A stretch of 64,000 bases of DNA from Clostridium fessum (lineage in GTDB: Bacteria; Bacillota; Clostridia; Lachnospirales; Lachnospiraceae). Both the position numbers and the translations under genes were made by a program. The notes beneath the pieces were generated by a model, which saw nothing but the letters and a program-made list of their open reading frames with translations, did not search any database and had not been told where the DNA came from. How positions within the stretch are numbered: position 1 is the first letter of the stretch; each line of letters opens with the position of its first letter. Shown here piece after piece: positions 26,616-35,480 of this stretch. The stretch lies in NCBI RefSeq assembly GCF_003024715.1, contig NZ_PYLO01000002.1, positions 186,001 through 250,000 of the forward strand. Reading direction: 5' to 3'.

Positions 26616-27674
26616 TTATGCCGCCTCCTTTCCTGCCGCGCCCAGTTCTTTTTTCTGTGCCAGGGATTTTCTCCATCTAGCAAATCCCGGTGACTGGAGT
26701 GCTACGATGATGACAACCACGATCGCCTTGTAAACCGGAACCTGATCCGAGGATACGTGCATCGCATACAGAGTGGTCGTCAGCGCCTGAATCGTATACG
26801 CGCCGATGATGGAACCTGCCAGCGAGAATTTACCGCCGCCAAGGGAGTTTCCGCCGATGGCAACTGCCAGGATCGCATCCAGTTCCATATTAAGACCGAT
26901 GTTATTCGCATCCGCCGAGTAGATACGGCTGGAAGCAATCAGACCGGAAAGACCGGAACAGAGTCCACAATACGCGTAGGTGAGGAAAATAATCATGACC
27001 GACTTGATGCCGACAAGCTGGGACGCCCGTTTATTGATACCGACCGACTGGATGTACATACCCAGTGCCGTTTTCTTCAAGAGTAATGAAGTCAGCGCCA
27101 CAACGACGACCGCCACGATAAACGGGGTAGGAACCGGGAATCCCGGAAGGGAAGCGCCCAGGGTACGGTAGCTGTCCACGCGCACGTATGTGATCTGTCC
27201 ATCCGTGATCAGCTGGGCGATACCGCGCCCGGCGGTAAACATGATAAGAGTCGCTACCATCGGCTGGATGTTTAACTTTGCAACCAGAAAACCGTTGAAG
27301 CAGCCAATCGCCGCGCCGACGATGAGCGCTGCCATGAAGCCGAGAATCAGCGGATTGGCATATGCAGTTGCTGCGCGCTCGCCGCCGGTTAAGAGGTTGC
27401 AGCAGACTGCCGCACTGACCGCCATGATCGCGCCGACGGAAATATCTGTTCCAGCGGAGGACGATACGACAAGCGTCATGCCGACTGCCAGAATCACCAG
27501 CTCTGACGCACGGTTGATGATATCGATTAAGTATCCGTAGAGAACGCCGTTCCGCACCTCGATCGCGAAGAAGTTCGGCGTCGTGACGATATTTACCAGC
27601 AATACCAGCGCAAGGCAGAAAATCGGGAGAAACAGCCTCTGCGAGGTAATTTTTTTGAACGTCATATTTTTCAT
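26616..27674 (-). CDS. ytfT: Sugar ABC transporter permease, YtfT type
   Basis: 352 residues, multi-pass. It has the BPD_transp_2 motif VGMTLVVSSSAGTDISVGAIMAVSA split across helix and loop, and an Ala/Lys-rich C-terminal tail. It is the first of two permeases behind a double-NBD ATPase. It begins 2 bases after the ATPase stop. The four-gene order binding protein, ATPase, permease, permease equals ytfQ-ytfR-ytfT-yjfF of E. coli. Confidence 0.85.
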   Translation of the reverse strand: MKNMTFKKITSQRLFLPIFCLALVLLVNIVTTPNFFAIEVRNGVLYGYLIDIINRASELVILAVGMTLVVSSSAGTDISVGAIMAVSAAVCCNLLTGGERAATAYANPLILGFMAALIVGAAIGCFNGFLVAKLNIQPMVATLIMFTAGRGIAQLITDGQITYVRVDSYRTLGASLPGFPVPTPFIVAVVVVALTSLLLKKTALGMYIQSVGINKRASQLVGIKSVMIIFLTYAYCGLCSGLSGLIASSRIYSADANNIGLNMELDAILAVAIGGNSLGGGKFSLAGSIIGAYTIQALTTTLYAMHVSSDQVPVYKAIVVVIIVALQSPGFARWRKSLAQKKELGAAGKEAA

Positions 27675-27676
27675 AG

Positions 27677-29191
27677 CTACTGTCCTCCTGCAATGGTTGA
27701 CATAATGTTGGACTGGTTCATCTCATCCTCGGAAAGTTCTCCTACCTTTGCACCATCGCGCATAACGACCATGCGGTCGCAGGTACGGAGCATCTCCTCG
27801 ATCTCGGAAGAAATAAACACGACTGCCATGCCCTGTTCTGCCAGTTTTACGACCAATTTCTGAATCTCTGTCTTGGTTCCGACGTCGATACCACGGGTCG
27901 GCTCGTCCAGAATCAGGAAATCCGGGTTTGTCAGAAGCCAGCGTCCGATGATTACCTTCTGCTGGTTGCCGCCGGAGAGTGATTTGATCGGTGTCTCACG
28001 GCTGGCGGTCTTAATCTGAAGCATATCAATGTATTTATCGGTAAATTCTTCCTGCTGCTTGCGGCTGAGCAGGTGGAACATACCGCGTTTTGCCTGAAGC
28101 GCCATGATCAGGTTCTCACGCACGGACAGATCCGCGATGATACCCTCGTTTTTCCGATCCTCCGGCAGATATGCCATGCCGGCATTCATCGAAGTCAGCG
28201 GGTGGCGCGCCGCGATCGGTCTGCCCTTGACGCTCAGCTCGCCCTCATCCGGTTTTTCCGCTCCATAGAGGACACGAACCGTCTCAGAACGTCCCGAACC
28301 CAGAAGCCCGGTAAATCCGACAACTTCACCCTTGTGAATCACCAGATCAAACGGTTTTATGTATCCTTTCTTTCCGAGTCCCACCGCCTTGATGACGATG
28401 TCCTCTTCGCCGTGTTTCTCCTCACTCTTGGAATTCTTGATCGCTGCCAGATCATCGAAATCCTTTCCCATCATCTTGGCAACCAGCTGGACTCTCGGAA
28501 GCTCCGCCGTCGTAAATTGTCCTACCAGCTGCCCATTCCGAAGAACGGTGATCTTATCGCAGACTGCATACACCTGCTCCAGGAAATGGGTAACGAATAT
28601 GATGCCGACGCCTTCGGATTTCAGGCGGCGCATCAGATTAAAGAGCTTTTCTACCTCCCCATCATCAAGGGAGGAGGTCGGTTCATCAAGAATCAATACC
28701 TTTGCCGACATATCGACTGCACGGGCGATCGCTACCATCTGCTGAATTGCAATCGAATAATTGTCGATCGTCTGTGTTACATCTGCATGTATGTCAAGGT
28801 CCTGCAGCAGTTTGCTGGCCTTTTTATTCATTGTTTTCCAGTCAATCAATCCGCCTTTTCGCGGTTCGCGTCCGATAAACAGATTCTCTGCAACCGTCAG
28901 GTTCGGACAGAGATTGACTTCCTGATACACGGTGCTGATGCCCCGGTTCTGTGCTTCCTGCGGGCTGCGGTTGATGATCGCATGATCGCAGCCGTCTATC
29001 ATGATTTCCCCTGTTTCAAACTCCTCTACACCCGTCAGGACTTTGATCAGCGTGGATTTTCCTGCGCCATTTTCCCCCATCAGGGCATGAATTTCGCCTT
29101 TTTTTAAGGTAAAATCCACATTCTGCAGAGCTTTTACACCCGGGAATGTCTTATAAATATGCCTCATCTCAAGAACGGAATCCTTTTCCAT
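27677..29191 (-). CDS. ytfR: Sugar ABC transporter ATP-binding protein, YtfR type
   Basis: 504 residues, two nucleotide-binding domains. NBD1: Walker A GENGAGKST near residue 40 and Walker B LILDEPTSSLD, with a weak signature (NYSIAIQQ). NBD2: signature LSGGNQQK and Walker B LILDEPTRGID with the glutamate intact, unlike the ATPase at 21313. The C-terminus ends STIAGGQ. It follows the binding-protein gene after 189 bases that hold an attenuator-like hairpin (29226-29261). Confidence 0.9.
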   Translation of the reverse strand: MEKDSVLEMRHIYKTFPGVKALQNVDFTLKKGEIHALMGENGAGKSTLIKVLTGVEEFETGEIMIDGCDHAIINRSPQEAQNRGISTVYQEVNLCPNLTVAENLFIGREPRKGGLIDWKTMNKKASKLLQDLDIHADVTQTIDNYSIAIQQMVAIARAVDMSAKVLILDEPTSSLDDGEVEKLFNLMRRLKSEGVGIIFVTHFLEQVYAVCDKITVLRNGQLVGQFTTAELPRVQLVAKMMGKDFDDLAAIKNSKSEEKHGEEDIVIKAVGLGKKGYIKPFDLVIHKGEVVGFTGLLGSGRSETVRVLYGAEKPDEGELSVKGRPIAARHPLTSMNAGMAYLPEDRKNEGIIADLSVRENLIMALQAKRGMFHLLSRKQQEEFTDKYIDMLQIKTASRETPIKSLSGGNQQKVIIGRWLLTNPDFLILDEPTRGIDVGTKTEIQKLVVKLAEQGMAVVFISSEIEEMLRTCDRMVVMRDGAKVGELSEDEMNQSNIMSTIAGGQ

Positions 29192-29225
29192 AAAAGCTTT
29201 GCCTCCTTATTTTTTGAAAAAGAAA

Positions 29226-29261
29226 GCGCAGGGACGGAAACCTAAGCCTCCAGCCCCGCGC
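29226..29261 (-). terminator. Hairpin between binding-protein and ATPase genes
   Basis: GCGCAGGG (29226-29233) and CCCCGCGC (29254-29261) pair with one mismatch; TTTCTTTTTC follows in the minus direction. Probable partial terminator that lowers expression of the downstream membrane components. Confidence 0.6.
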
Positions 29262-29380
29262 CTCCTGATTGCCAAGTGCCTGCCGTCCGCCGAAACCTCC
29301 GGTCTGACACTCATTCACTTACGGTCAAAAGCGATTGCCTGTCCGATTATTTACATTTAAAAATACCATTCAAAATCGAA

Positions 29381-30439
29381 TTAGTAAGCTCTTGTCTTTA
29401 AGATTTCTTCCAGATCCATGCTTGTATCGAAGTATGCTTCGTCTACGTACTGAATCTTCTCAACCTCTTCGCCTTTTTCCAGCTTCTGGATGATTTCAGC
29501 TACACGCGGACCATGAAGCGGGTTGCACTCGAAGGTTGCGTTTAAGTCACCAGCGATCATGGACTCGAAAGCTGCCTTTACAGAGTCAAAACTTACAACG
29601 ATGATGTCGCCCTCCGGACCACAGGTCTTGCCAGCTGCCTTGATAGCATCGATGGCGCCAAATGCCTCGTTATCATTCTCACAAATAACAACGTCGATGT
29701 CATCATAGCTCTTTAAGAAGGACTCCATAACTTCCTGTCCTTTTGCCTGTGTGAACTCACCAGACTGTCTGTCAAGCATCTTCCAGTTGGAGTGCTCTTT
29801 CAGCTTGTTGTCCATACCTTCTGTACGGCCAACCTGTGCGGATGCACCGATGGTACCCTGAATGGTAACCATGTTGATCTCTTCGTCACCGCGTCCCTGA
29901 TCCTCTAAGTATTTAGCCAGCCAGTCGCCGCAGGTCTCGCCTTCTTTTACGAAGTTTCCGCCTACCCATGCCTCATACAGGCTGTCATCAGAAAGCTGCA
30001 TCTGACGGTCAGAAAGGATAACCGGGATACCAGCCTCTTTTGCTTCTTCCAGAACGGTCTCCCAGCCAGTCTCAACAACCGGAGCAACTACGATGTAGTC
30101 AACACCCTGCTGGATGAAAGAACGGATTGCCTTAATCTGATTTTCCTGTTTCTGCTGTGCATCGTCGAAAATCAGTTTGTAACCATTTTCCTCAGTAAAT
30201 GTAGATTTGAAAGATTCGGTGTTGGCTGTTCTCCAGTCAGACTCAGCACCAACCTGTGCATAACCTACGGTAATCAGATCGCCGTCTGCTGCCGCTTCTT
30301 TCTCTTCGCCCTCTTCTGCTGCCTCTGTATCAGCCGGAGCTGCTGCCTCCGTCTCTTTCTCAGCCGGATTGCTTGTACAAGCGGTCATGGATAACGCCAT
30401 TGCTGCTGCTAAAGCTGCGGACACTAATCTTTTTCTCAT
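29381..30439 (-). CDS. ytfQ: Furanose-type sugar-binding lipoprotein, YtfQ homolog
   Basis: 352 residues. Lipoprotein signal ends at MTAC (Cys21), followed by an acidic Glu/Ala linker to about residue 52. The mature part is strikingly close to E. coli YtfQ: VGYAQVGAESDWRTANTES, FDDAQQKQENQIKAIRSF, APVVETGWETVLEEAKEAGIPV, and later QSGEFTQAKGQEVMESFLK. YtfQ binds galactofuranose. Here, beside an arabinose operon, arabinofuranose or a related furanose is possible. It is the first transporter gene after the kinase and regulator genes, with its own -10 box. Confidence 0.92.
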   Translation of the reverse strand: MRKRLVSAALAAAMALSMTACTSNPAEKETEAAAPADTEAAEEGEEKEAAADGDLITVGYAQVGAESDWRTANTESFKSTFTEENGYKLIFDDAQQKQENQIKAIRSFIQQGVDYIVVAPVVETGWETVLEEAKEAGIPVILSDRQMQLSDDSLYEAWVGGNFVKEGETCGDWLAKYLEDQGRGDEEINMVTIQGTIGASAQVGRTEGMDNKLKEHSNWKMLDRQSGEFTQAKGQEVMESFLKSYDDIDVVICENDNEAFGAIDAIKAAGKTCGPEGDIIVVSFDSVKAAFESMIAGDLNATFECNPLHGPRVAEIIQKLEKGEEVEKIQYVDEAYFDTSMDLEEILKTRAY

Positions 30440-30485
30440 ACTGTTTCCTCCTTATAAGACCCAATATATTTGTTTTTGCGTATTT

Positions 30486-30520
30486 ATTATAACAAAACAC
30501 CCCGCATCATGGATACGGGG
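30486..30520 (-). promoter_or_regulatory. Hairpin plus -10 box ahead of the ytfQ-like gene
   Basis: CCCCG-ATC and GAT-CGGGG pair (30500-30520) and, on the minus strand, are followed by TGTTTTG and then TATAAT (30491-30486). The hairpin would end the kinase transcript. The TATAAT has no good -35 box, which fits activation by the adjacent AraC-type response regulator. Confidence 0.5.
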
Positions 30521-30618
30521 CATCTTTGGAAAAAGGTATATTATTTTTTTGCGATGTTTGTCGTTTTCTGTGTTTTTCCGGGTATGTCTTTAAAAAATTA
30601 CAATTTTTTTCGAAAAAG

Positions 30619-32208
30619 TTATGATTTTTTTTGATTTCCCAAATAAACCTTAAAGCAGGTGCCGATATTCTTTTCAGATTCAACCAGGATCTCAGCCTGA
30701 TCGCCATAATACATCTGAATCCGCTGTGCCACATTATGTAACCCAAATCCGCCGCTGCCGATCGGGGCAAGTTCCTCTTCCGGCTCCAGTGTCAGCTTGG
30801 CGCGCACGGCGGCAAGCTCCGCCTCATCCATGCCAATCCCATCGTCCTCCACCTCAAAGACAAGCCCATTCCGATCCTCATAGCCGCGGAGCACAATGCA
30901 TCCGCCGCCGCGCTTATTTTTGATGCCGTGGTAGAGGGCATTTTCCACCAGCGGCTGCAGCAGCATTTTCAGCACAATCCGGTGCCGGATGGACGGCTCG
31001 ATCTCGATCGAATAGTCGAGAATGTCCTCGTACCGGATCTTCTGAATCTTTAAATAGCTCCGGATGTGTGATTCTTCCTCCTCGATCGTGATGAAATCGC
31101 GCCCGCCCGATAAAACCGTGCGAAAAAAGTCACTTAAATCCGTCGTCATCTCCACGACCTGGCGGTTGTTGCCGCCCTCTGCCATCCATACGATCGAATC
31201 AAGTGTATTATAGAGGAAATGGGGACTGATCTGCTCCTGGTGGAGGCGCAGCTCCAGCTCCCGCAGGTTCTTCTGCTCCTGCCTCGTCTTATCAAGCAGC
31301 CGCCGGATGCGGTCGCTCATCTGGTTAAACGCCCGTGCCAGCACGTTGATCTCTTCCAGTCCGCCCGTTCTCGCCCTCGCATTCAGGTTCCCGCGGCCGA
31401 GCTGTTCTGCCGTCCTCTGTAACTGCTGCAGCGGTTCCGTGATGGATTTCGTGATCGTGACTGCCAGAAACATACCGACCACCAGCACCACCAGAAGAAG
31501 CGCCAGATAGCTCTGCATCTGATCCGCCATCTGCACCTTCAGCTCTTTCTGAAGCTGCTCCATGTTGATCATCTCATAATAGGTATACTGCGTGATGTAA
31601 TCCTGAATCATCGAGCACAGACCCTGGATGTCATTCTCCCAGATATTGACATTTTCATCGTAATATCCACCGGCGGCGGCATTTCCAATCATTTTATCCA
31701 CTGCCCGCTCCAGGGAATCCAGACAGGAGAGGATACCTCTTATCTTGATATCACAGTCCGACCCCGGTTCCCGCTCGATCGTCGTTCCGAACGCCTGTCT
31801 CGCCGACGCAATCAGGCTGTGGGGATTCTTGACCACCGTCGCATACTTCGTCTCGCCCTCGACAATATCTCCATTTTCGAACTGTTCCGCGTCAATCAGC
31901 CCGATCATAACACGGTACATCGAATACTCCATATCCGATTTAAACTTTATGTTGTACTCATTCGCCGTCTTGAGATTTGCCAGAATCGCGTCGTAGGAAG
32001 CAGAATAGGAGGCGATCATCTTCTGGAATCCGAGCGCCATGCCTGTTAATGGAATGGCAATCACGAAGAGGAGAAGGATCAGACGGGCGCGGAGAGAAAG
32101 AGGGCGATATGGACGGGCAGCGGATAACGAATCAACGCCCGGATCCTGATTTTTATTCAACTCTGCCATCTCTTCTGTTTTTCCAATCTGCCCCTGCTCC
32201 ACTCCCAT
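30619..32208 (-). CDS. Sensor histidine kinase, YesM/LytS-like
   Basis: 529 residues. Two membrane segments (41-61 and 233-252) enclose an extracytoplasmic sensor region of about 170 residues. A HAMP domain follows (about 253-305), then a coiled linker, the His_kinase domain with the phospho-acceptor His330 in SPHFLYNTLDSI, and a HATPase domain with QPLVENALYHGI and GGFGLHN. This is the YesM type that partners AraC-type regulators and usually senses sugars or binding proteins. GGGAGG lies upstream of ATG 32208. It sits between the regulator gene and the furanose transporter it probably controls. Confidence 0.93.
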   Translation of the reverse strand: MGVEQGQIGKTEEMAELNKNQDPGVDSLSAARPYRPLSLRARLILLLFVIAIPLTGMALGFQKMIASYSASYDAILANLKTANEYNIKFKSDMEYSMYRVMIGLIDAEQFENGDIVEGETKYATVVKNPHSLIASARQAFGTTIEREPGSDCDIKIRGILSCLDSLERAVDKMIGNAAAGGYYDENVNIWENDIQGLCSMIQDYITQYTYYEMINMEQLQKELKVQMADQMQSYLALLLVVLVVGMFLAVTITKSITEPLQQLQRTAEQLGRGNLNARARTGGLEEINVLARAFNQMSDRIRRLLDKTRQEQKNLRELELRLHQEQISPHFLYNTLDSIVWMAEGGNNRQVVEMTTDLSDFFRTVLSGGRDFITIEEEESHIRSYLKIQKIRYEDILDYSIEIEPSIRHRIVLKMLLQPLVENALYHGIKNKRGGGCIVLRGYEDRNGLVFEVEDDGIGMDEAELAAVRAKLTLEPEEELAPIGSGGFGLHNVAQRIQMYYGDQAEILVESEKNIGTCFKVYLGNQKKS

Positions 32209-32247
32209 ATCTTTCCTCCCTTTTTCAGTTATGTACTGACACTTTTC

Positions 32248-33363
32248 TTACTCCTGCCGCGTCTGGCTCGCCTTATACTCTTTCGGCGACTGTCCCATCG
32301 CTTTCTTGAACGCCGCGCTGAAATAGTGTGAATCGTTGTATCCCACCTGCTCTCCAATCTCGGAAGTCCGGTAGGAGGTACATTTCAAGAGCTCACATGC
32401 ACGTTCCATCCGCACCTGCGTCAGATACTCCACAAAGGACTGCCCCGTCTCCTGCTTGAAAATCGAGCTGAAATAGCTCGGACTGACGCCAATGTGCACG
32501 GCAATCCGGTTCAGTGACAGGTCGCTCTGGCTGAAATTTGCCCGGATATATTCCTTTGCATCCCGGATCACGCTGCCATAACGGTCGTTCGATGCCCGGT
32601 CACGCGCCTGCAGGGCAACCGTAAACTCATCGACCAGATAGGCTTTCGTCATCTCCACGCTCTCGATCACCTTCGGAACCCGTTTTATGTCAACCACACT
32701 TTCCGGAACCTCCGGCGGATCCGCTTTCAATTTCTTCAAAAACTCCTGCACACAGTAAAAAATATCCATCGTCATATACTGACGCAGCAAGAGCGATTTG
32801 TAATTATGTTCACCGATCGCTGCGAAATACTCCTCGACAAACGGACTGCACTCTTCGACTGAGCCGAGCTTTAAAAAATCGTTGATGAGCTTCCGGTCAA
32901 CACCGCTGTAATCCGTTTTATCCAGAAATTCCGTATATTTTTCGTAGCTGACAAAATACCGCTCCAGAAGCCTCGATTTTTCCCGTTCTTCCCGGATCTC
33001 GTCCGCCGCCTTTTTCAACGCGTCGATGAGTCCCGCCGAGGATACCGGTTTCAGCAGATAATCGCTGATTCCTATCTTGATCGCCTCTTTTGCATATTCA
33101 AATTCATTGTAGCCGCTGAGCACAATGATCCGCGTGCGCGGAAGCGCCTTTTTCACCAGACGGCTCAGCTCCAGCCCGTCCATAAACGGCATCTTGATAT
33201 CCGTTACCAGAATATCCGGCTGTGCCTTCAATATCAGCGGATACGCGTACTCGCCGTCGCCCGCCTCCCCCGCAAATTCAAATCCGTGGCTCGCCCAGTC
33301 AATATTATCCCGTATACCGTGCCGGATGATCGCCTCATCCTCTACCAGAAACACCTTTACCAT
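32248..33363 (-). CDS. Response regulator with AraC-type DNA-binding domain, YesN-like
   Basis: 371 residues. The receiver domain (1-120) has the phosphorylation site Asp55 in DILVTDIKMPFMDG, acidic residues Glu8-Asp9-Glu10 and the conserved lysine in LLKPVSS. A linker of about 130 residues precedes two AraC helix-turn-helix motifs: LSLNRIAVHIGVSPSYFSSIF and TSEIGEQVGYNDSHYFSAAF. ATG 33363 is preceded by GGGGGG; the frame is open 15 codons further up. It is transcribed before the kinase with a 39-base gap. Likely activator of the ytfQ-like operon. Confidence 0.93.
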   Translation of the reverse strand: MVKVFLVEDEAIIRHGIRDNIDWASHGFEFAGEAGDGEYAYPLILKAQPDILVTDIKMPFMDGLELSRLVKKALPRTRIIVLSGYNEFEYAKEAIKIGISDYLLKPVSSAGLIDALKKAADEIREEREKSRLLERYFVSYEKYTEFLDKTDYSGVDRKLINDFLKLGSVEECSPFVEEYFAAIGEHNYKSLLLRQYMTMDIFYCVQEFLKKLKADPPEVPESVVDIKRVPKVIESVEMTKAYLVDEFTVALQARDRASNDRYGSVIRDAKEYIRANFSQSDLSLNRIAVHIGVSPSYFSSIFKQETGQSFVEYLTQVRMERACELLKCTSYRTSEIGEQVGYNDSHYFSAAFKKAMGQSPKEYKASQTRQE

Positions 33364-33475
33364 GGTTTTCCCCCCTGGACTCCATTTTTCTCTGTTCTTT
33401 TTATCCATTTGCCCGAATACACCCGTTTTTCATTTCCGTCCACATGCCATTTTGCCGGCTGAAAATATTCACGCC

Positions 33476-34309
33476 TTACTTCTTCTCACTCACTTCATAC
33501 AAATCACTCCGCCGGTTTTCCAGCGACGGAATCTGCTTCCGTATCTTATCCAGATAATCTAAATCAATCTCCGCATAGGTGATCCCCGGTGCATCCTTTG
33601 ACCGTGCAATCACCGTTCCCCACGGATCTGCCACCAGGCTGTTGCCGTATGCCGCATACGCCGGTTTCTGTCCAATCTGTCCCGGTGCCACGATGTAACA
33701 GCCGTTCTCGATCGCCCGCGCCCGCAGAAGAACCTCCCAGTGATCCTTTCCCGTCGGCATCGTAAAGCTCGCTGGAACAAAGATAACCTGCGCCCCGCGA
33801 AGCGCCATGAGCCGGTAAATCTCCGGAAAACGCACATCATAGCAGATCGACATTCCAAAAACGCCCAGCTCCGTCTCCACCGTCACAATCGAATCGCCCG
33901 GTTTGACCCGGTCCGACTCCCGGTATGGCGTGCCGTCCGCCAGCGTGATGTCAAACATATGCAGTTTGCTGTATGTCGCCAGAATCTTCCCCTCCGGAGA
34001 AATCAGCACACTCGTATTTGCCGATCGTTTTTCCCCCGGAAGTGCCTGCGTGATACTGCCCCCGTGAATATAGACGCCGTGTTCCTTCGCTTTCGCGCAG
34101 AGGCGCTCGGTCGTGTACCCCGGAATTTCCTCGCGTCCGCCGCCTTCACCGATATTTTTGCCGATCAGATTCATCACCTCCGGGAAACAGATAAGCTTCG
34201 CCCCTTTTGCCGCCGCCTCGTCAATCCAGGCGCATGCCGTCTCCAGATTCTTTCCTTTATCATTCTGTGTATCCATCTGCATCAATGCCACTGTATATCT
34301 GCGTATCAT
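33476..34309 (-). CDS. Carbon-nitrogen hydrolase (nitrilase superfamily, omega-amidase-like)
   Basis: 277 residues, normal length. The catalytic triad of the superfamily is complete: Glu44 in CFPEVMN, Lys115 in TYSKLHMFD and Cys156 in SICYDVRFPE. The Cys-motif sequence and the length fit the Nit1/Nit2 branch (omega-amidase or deaminated-glutathione amidase) rather than true nitrilases; substrate is inferred only. ATG 34309 is preceded by GGGGG; the frame stays open for 14 codons upstream. It is monocistronic, with a good promoter at 34367-34396. Confidence 0.88.
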   Translation of the reverse strand: MIRRYTVALMQMDTQNDKGKNLETACAWIDEAAAKGAKLICFPEVMNLIGKNIGEGGGREEIPGYTTERLCAKAKEHGVYIHGGSITQALPGEKRSANTSVLISPEGKILATYSKLHMFDITLADGTPYRESDRVKPGDSIVTVETELGVFGMSICYDVRFPEIYRLMALRGAQVIFVPASFTMPTGKDHWEVLLRARAIENGCYIVAPGQIGQKPAYAAYGNSLVADPWGTVIARSKDAPGITYAEIDLDYLDKIRKQIPSLENRRSDLYEVSEKK

Positions 34310-34366
34310 AAATACCCCCTGTATCCTGTCTATAAACGCTTTTCTCTCCACAATTACCTATATTTT

Positions 34367-34396
34367 ATTATAGCATCTCTTTTCCACACGGGTCAA
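34367..34396 (-). promoter_or_regulatory. Promoter of the nitrilase-family gene
   Basis: Minus strand TTGACC (34396-34391), 18 bases, TATAAT (34372-34367). Confidence 0.65.
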
Positions 34397-34435
34397 CCAA
34401 TGCAAGGCGCTTCTCACACAACCTGTAACCCGGCT

Positions 34436-34466
34436 GTTACTGGGCACGTATGCCTGAACCAGTAAC
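34436..34466. repeat. Palindromic repeat family B, copy 2 (inverted)
   Basis: Arms GTTACTG and CAGTAAC. Relative to 15223-15252 it is the reverse complement with one substitution and one inserted base. Confidence 0.75.
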
Positions 34467-34474
34467 CCGGCTTT

Positions 34475-34504
34475 GTTACTGTACACGCATGCGTGTCCAG
34501 TAAC
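34475..34504. repeat. Palindromic repeat family B, copy 3
   Basis: Same orientation as 15223-15252, with three substitutions that turn the inner part into the perfect palindrome ACACGCATGCGTGT. Confidence 0.75.
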
Positions 34505-34697
34505 GGAATTTGCCGTGGCTTCGCATTTCAATACGGCAAATTCCTGCTGCCACCACGTTTTCTTACGGCACTTTCGGTTCCAAAAGTGCCTACCCGTATA
34601 CAGTAACCCGGCTTTTCACTTCCGCATATTATTAAAGTAAGAATGTTTCAAGGAGCGTAACTGTCCCACTGATACACAGTTACCCAGGTATTTGCTT

Positions 34698-35480
34698 ATG
34701 CCGCCCATTCTGGAAGTTTCCGGGCTTTCCTACTCCTACCACACGATATCCGGGGAGACGAAAGCCCTTTCTGATATATCATTTCAGGTAGAAACCGGCG
34801 AATTTATCGCCATTGTCGGACCGTCCGGCTGTGGAAAATCCACGCTGCTCTCCTTAATCAGCGGGCTCCTGCCGCCGGAAGAAGGTTCCATTCTTATAAA
34901 TGGGGTTCCGCTCTCGAAAAGCCAGTGCCGCATCGGTTATATGCTGCAAAGCGACCAGCTTTTCGAGTGGAGGACGATCATCCAGAATGCTGCCCTCGGG
35001 CTGGAAATTCAGAAAAAAATGGATCATGCCGCGGAAGACCGCCTTCACCGGCTCTTAAAAATCTACGGACTGGAACAATTTGAGCATTCCCGCCCCTCCG
35101 AACTATCCGGTGGAATGCGCCAGCGCGCCGCCCTGATCCGGACACTGGCGCTGGAACCGGAGCTTTTGCTTCTCGACGAACCATTTTCGGCGCTCGATTA
35201 TCAGACACGCTTAACCGTCTGCGACGATATCAGCACCATCATCCGGGAGAGCCGCAAAACAGCGATTCTGATCACCCACGACCTCTCCGAAGCCGTGAGT
35301 GCCGCCGACCGCATCCTGGTTCTGACTAAACGCCCCGGAACCATCTGCCGCATCCTGCCGGTTACCTTCCCGCTGTCCGCTAACCGACCGCTGGAACGCC
35401 GGAATGATCCGGCTTTTTCTCTTTATTTCAATGAACTATGGAAGACACTGCAAGGGGAGGGCAAAAAGTATGAAATGTAA
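34698..35480 (+). CDS. ABC transporter ATP-binding protein (nitrate/sulfonate/taurine family)
   Basis: 260 residues. Walker A GPSGCGKST at 41-49, signature LSGGMRQRAALIRTLA near 135, Walker B LLLLDEPFSALD, and the H-loop ITHDLSEAVSAADRI. This arrangement and length match the SsuB/TauB/NrtD group. The ribosome site is weak (CCAGG before ATG 34698, or a TTG at 34692), and a GTAACTG/CAGTTAC hairpin separates it from an AAGGAG at 34649-34654. It overlaps the permease gene by 11 bases. No substrate-binding protein lies next to the pair. Confidence 0.9.
   Translation: MPPILEVSGLSYSYHTISGETKALSDISFQVETGEFIAIVGPSGCGKSTLLSLISGLLPPEEGSILINGVPLSKSQCRIGYMLQSDQLFEWRTIIQNAALGLEIQKKMDHAAEDRLHRLLKIYGLEQFEHSRPSELSGGMRQRAALIRTLALEPELLLLDEPFSALDYQTRLTVCDDISTIIRESRKTAILITHDLSEAVSAADRILVLTKRPGTICRILPVTFPLSANRPLERRNDPAFSLYFNELWKTLQGEGKKYEM

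Larger units (their letters stand above)
34310..34697. other. Intergenic region packed with inverted repeats, 388 bases
   Basis: Contains the nitrilase promoter and then at least five palindromes in about 250 bases: two family B copies (34436-34466, 34475-34504), GGAATTTGCCGT/ACGGCAAATTCC (34505-34516 and 34533-34544), GGCACTTT/AAAGTGCC (34567-34574 and 34583-34590), and GTAACTG/CAGTTAC (34657-34663 and 34677-34683). CAGTAACCCGG occurs again near 34610. No ORF seen. Confidence 0.75.
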
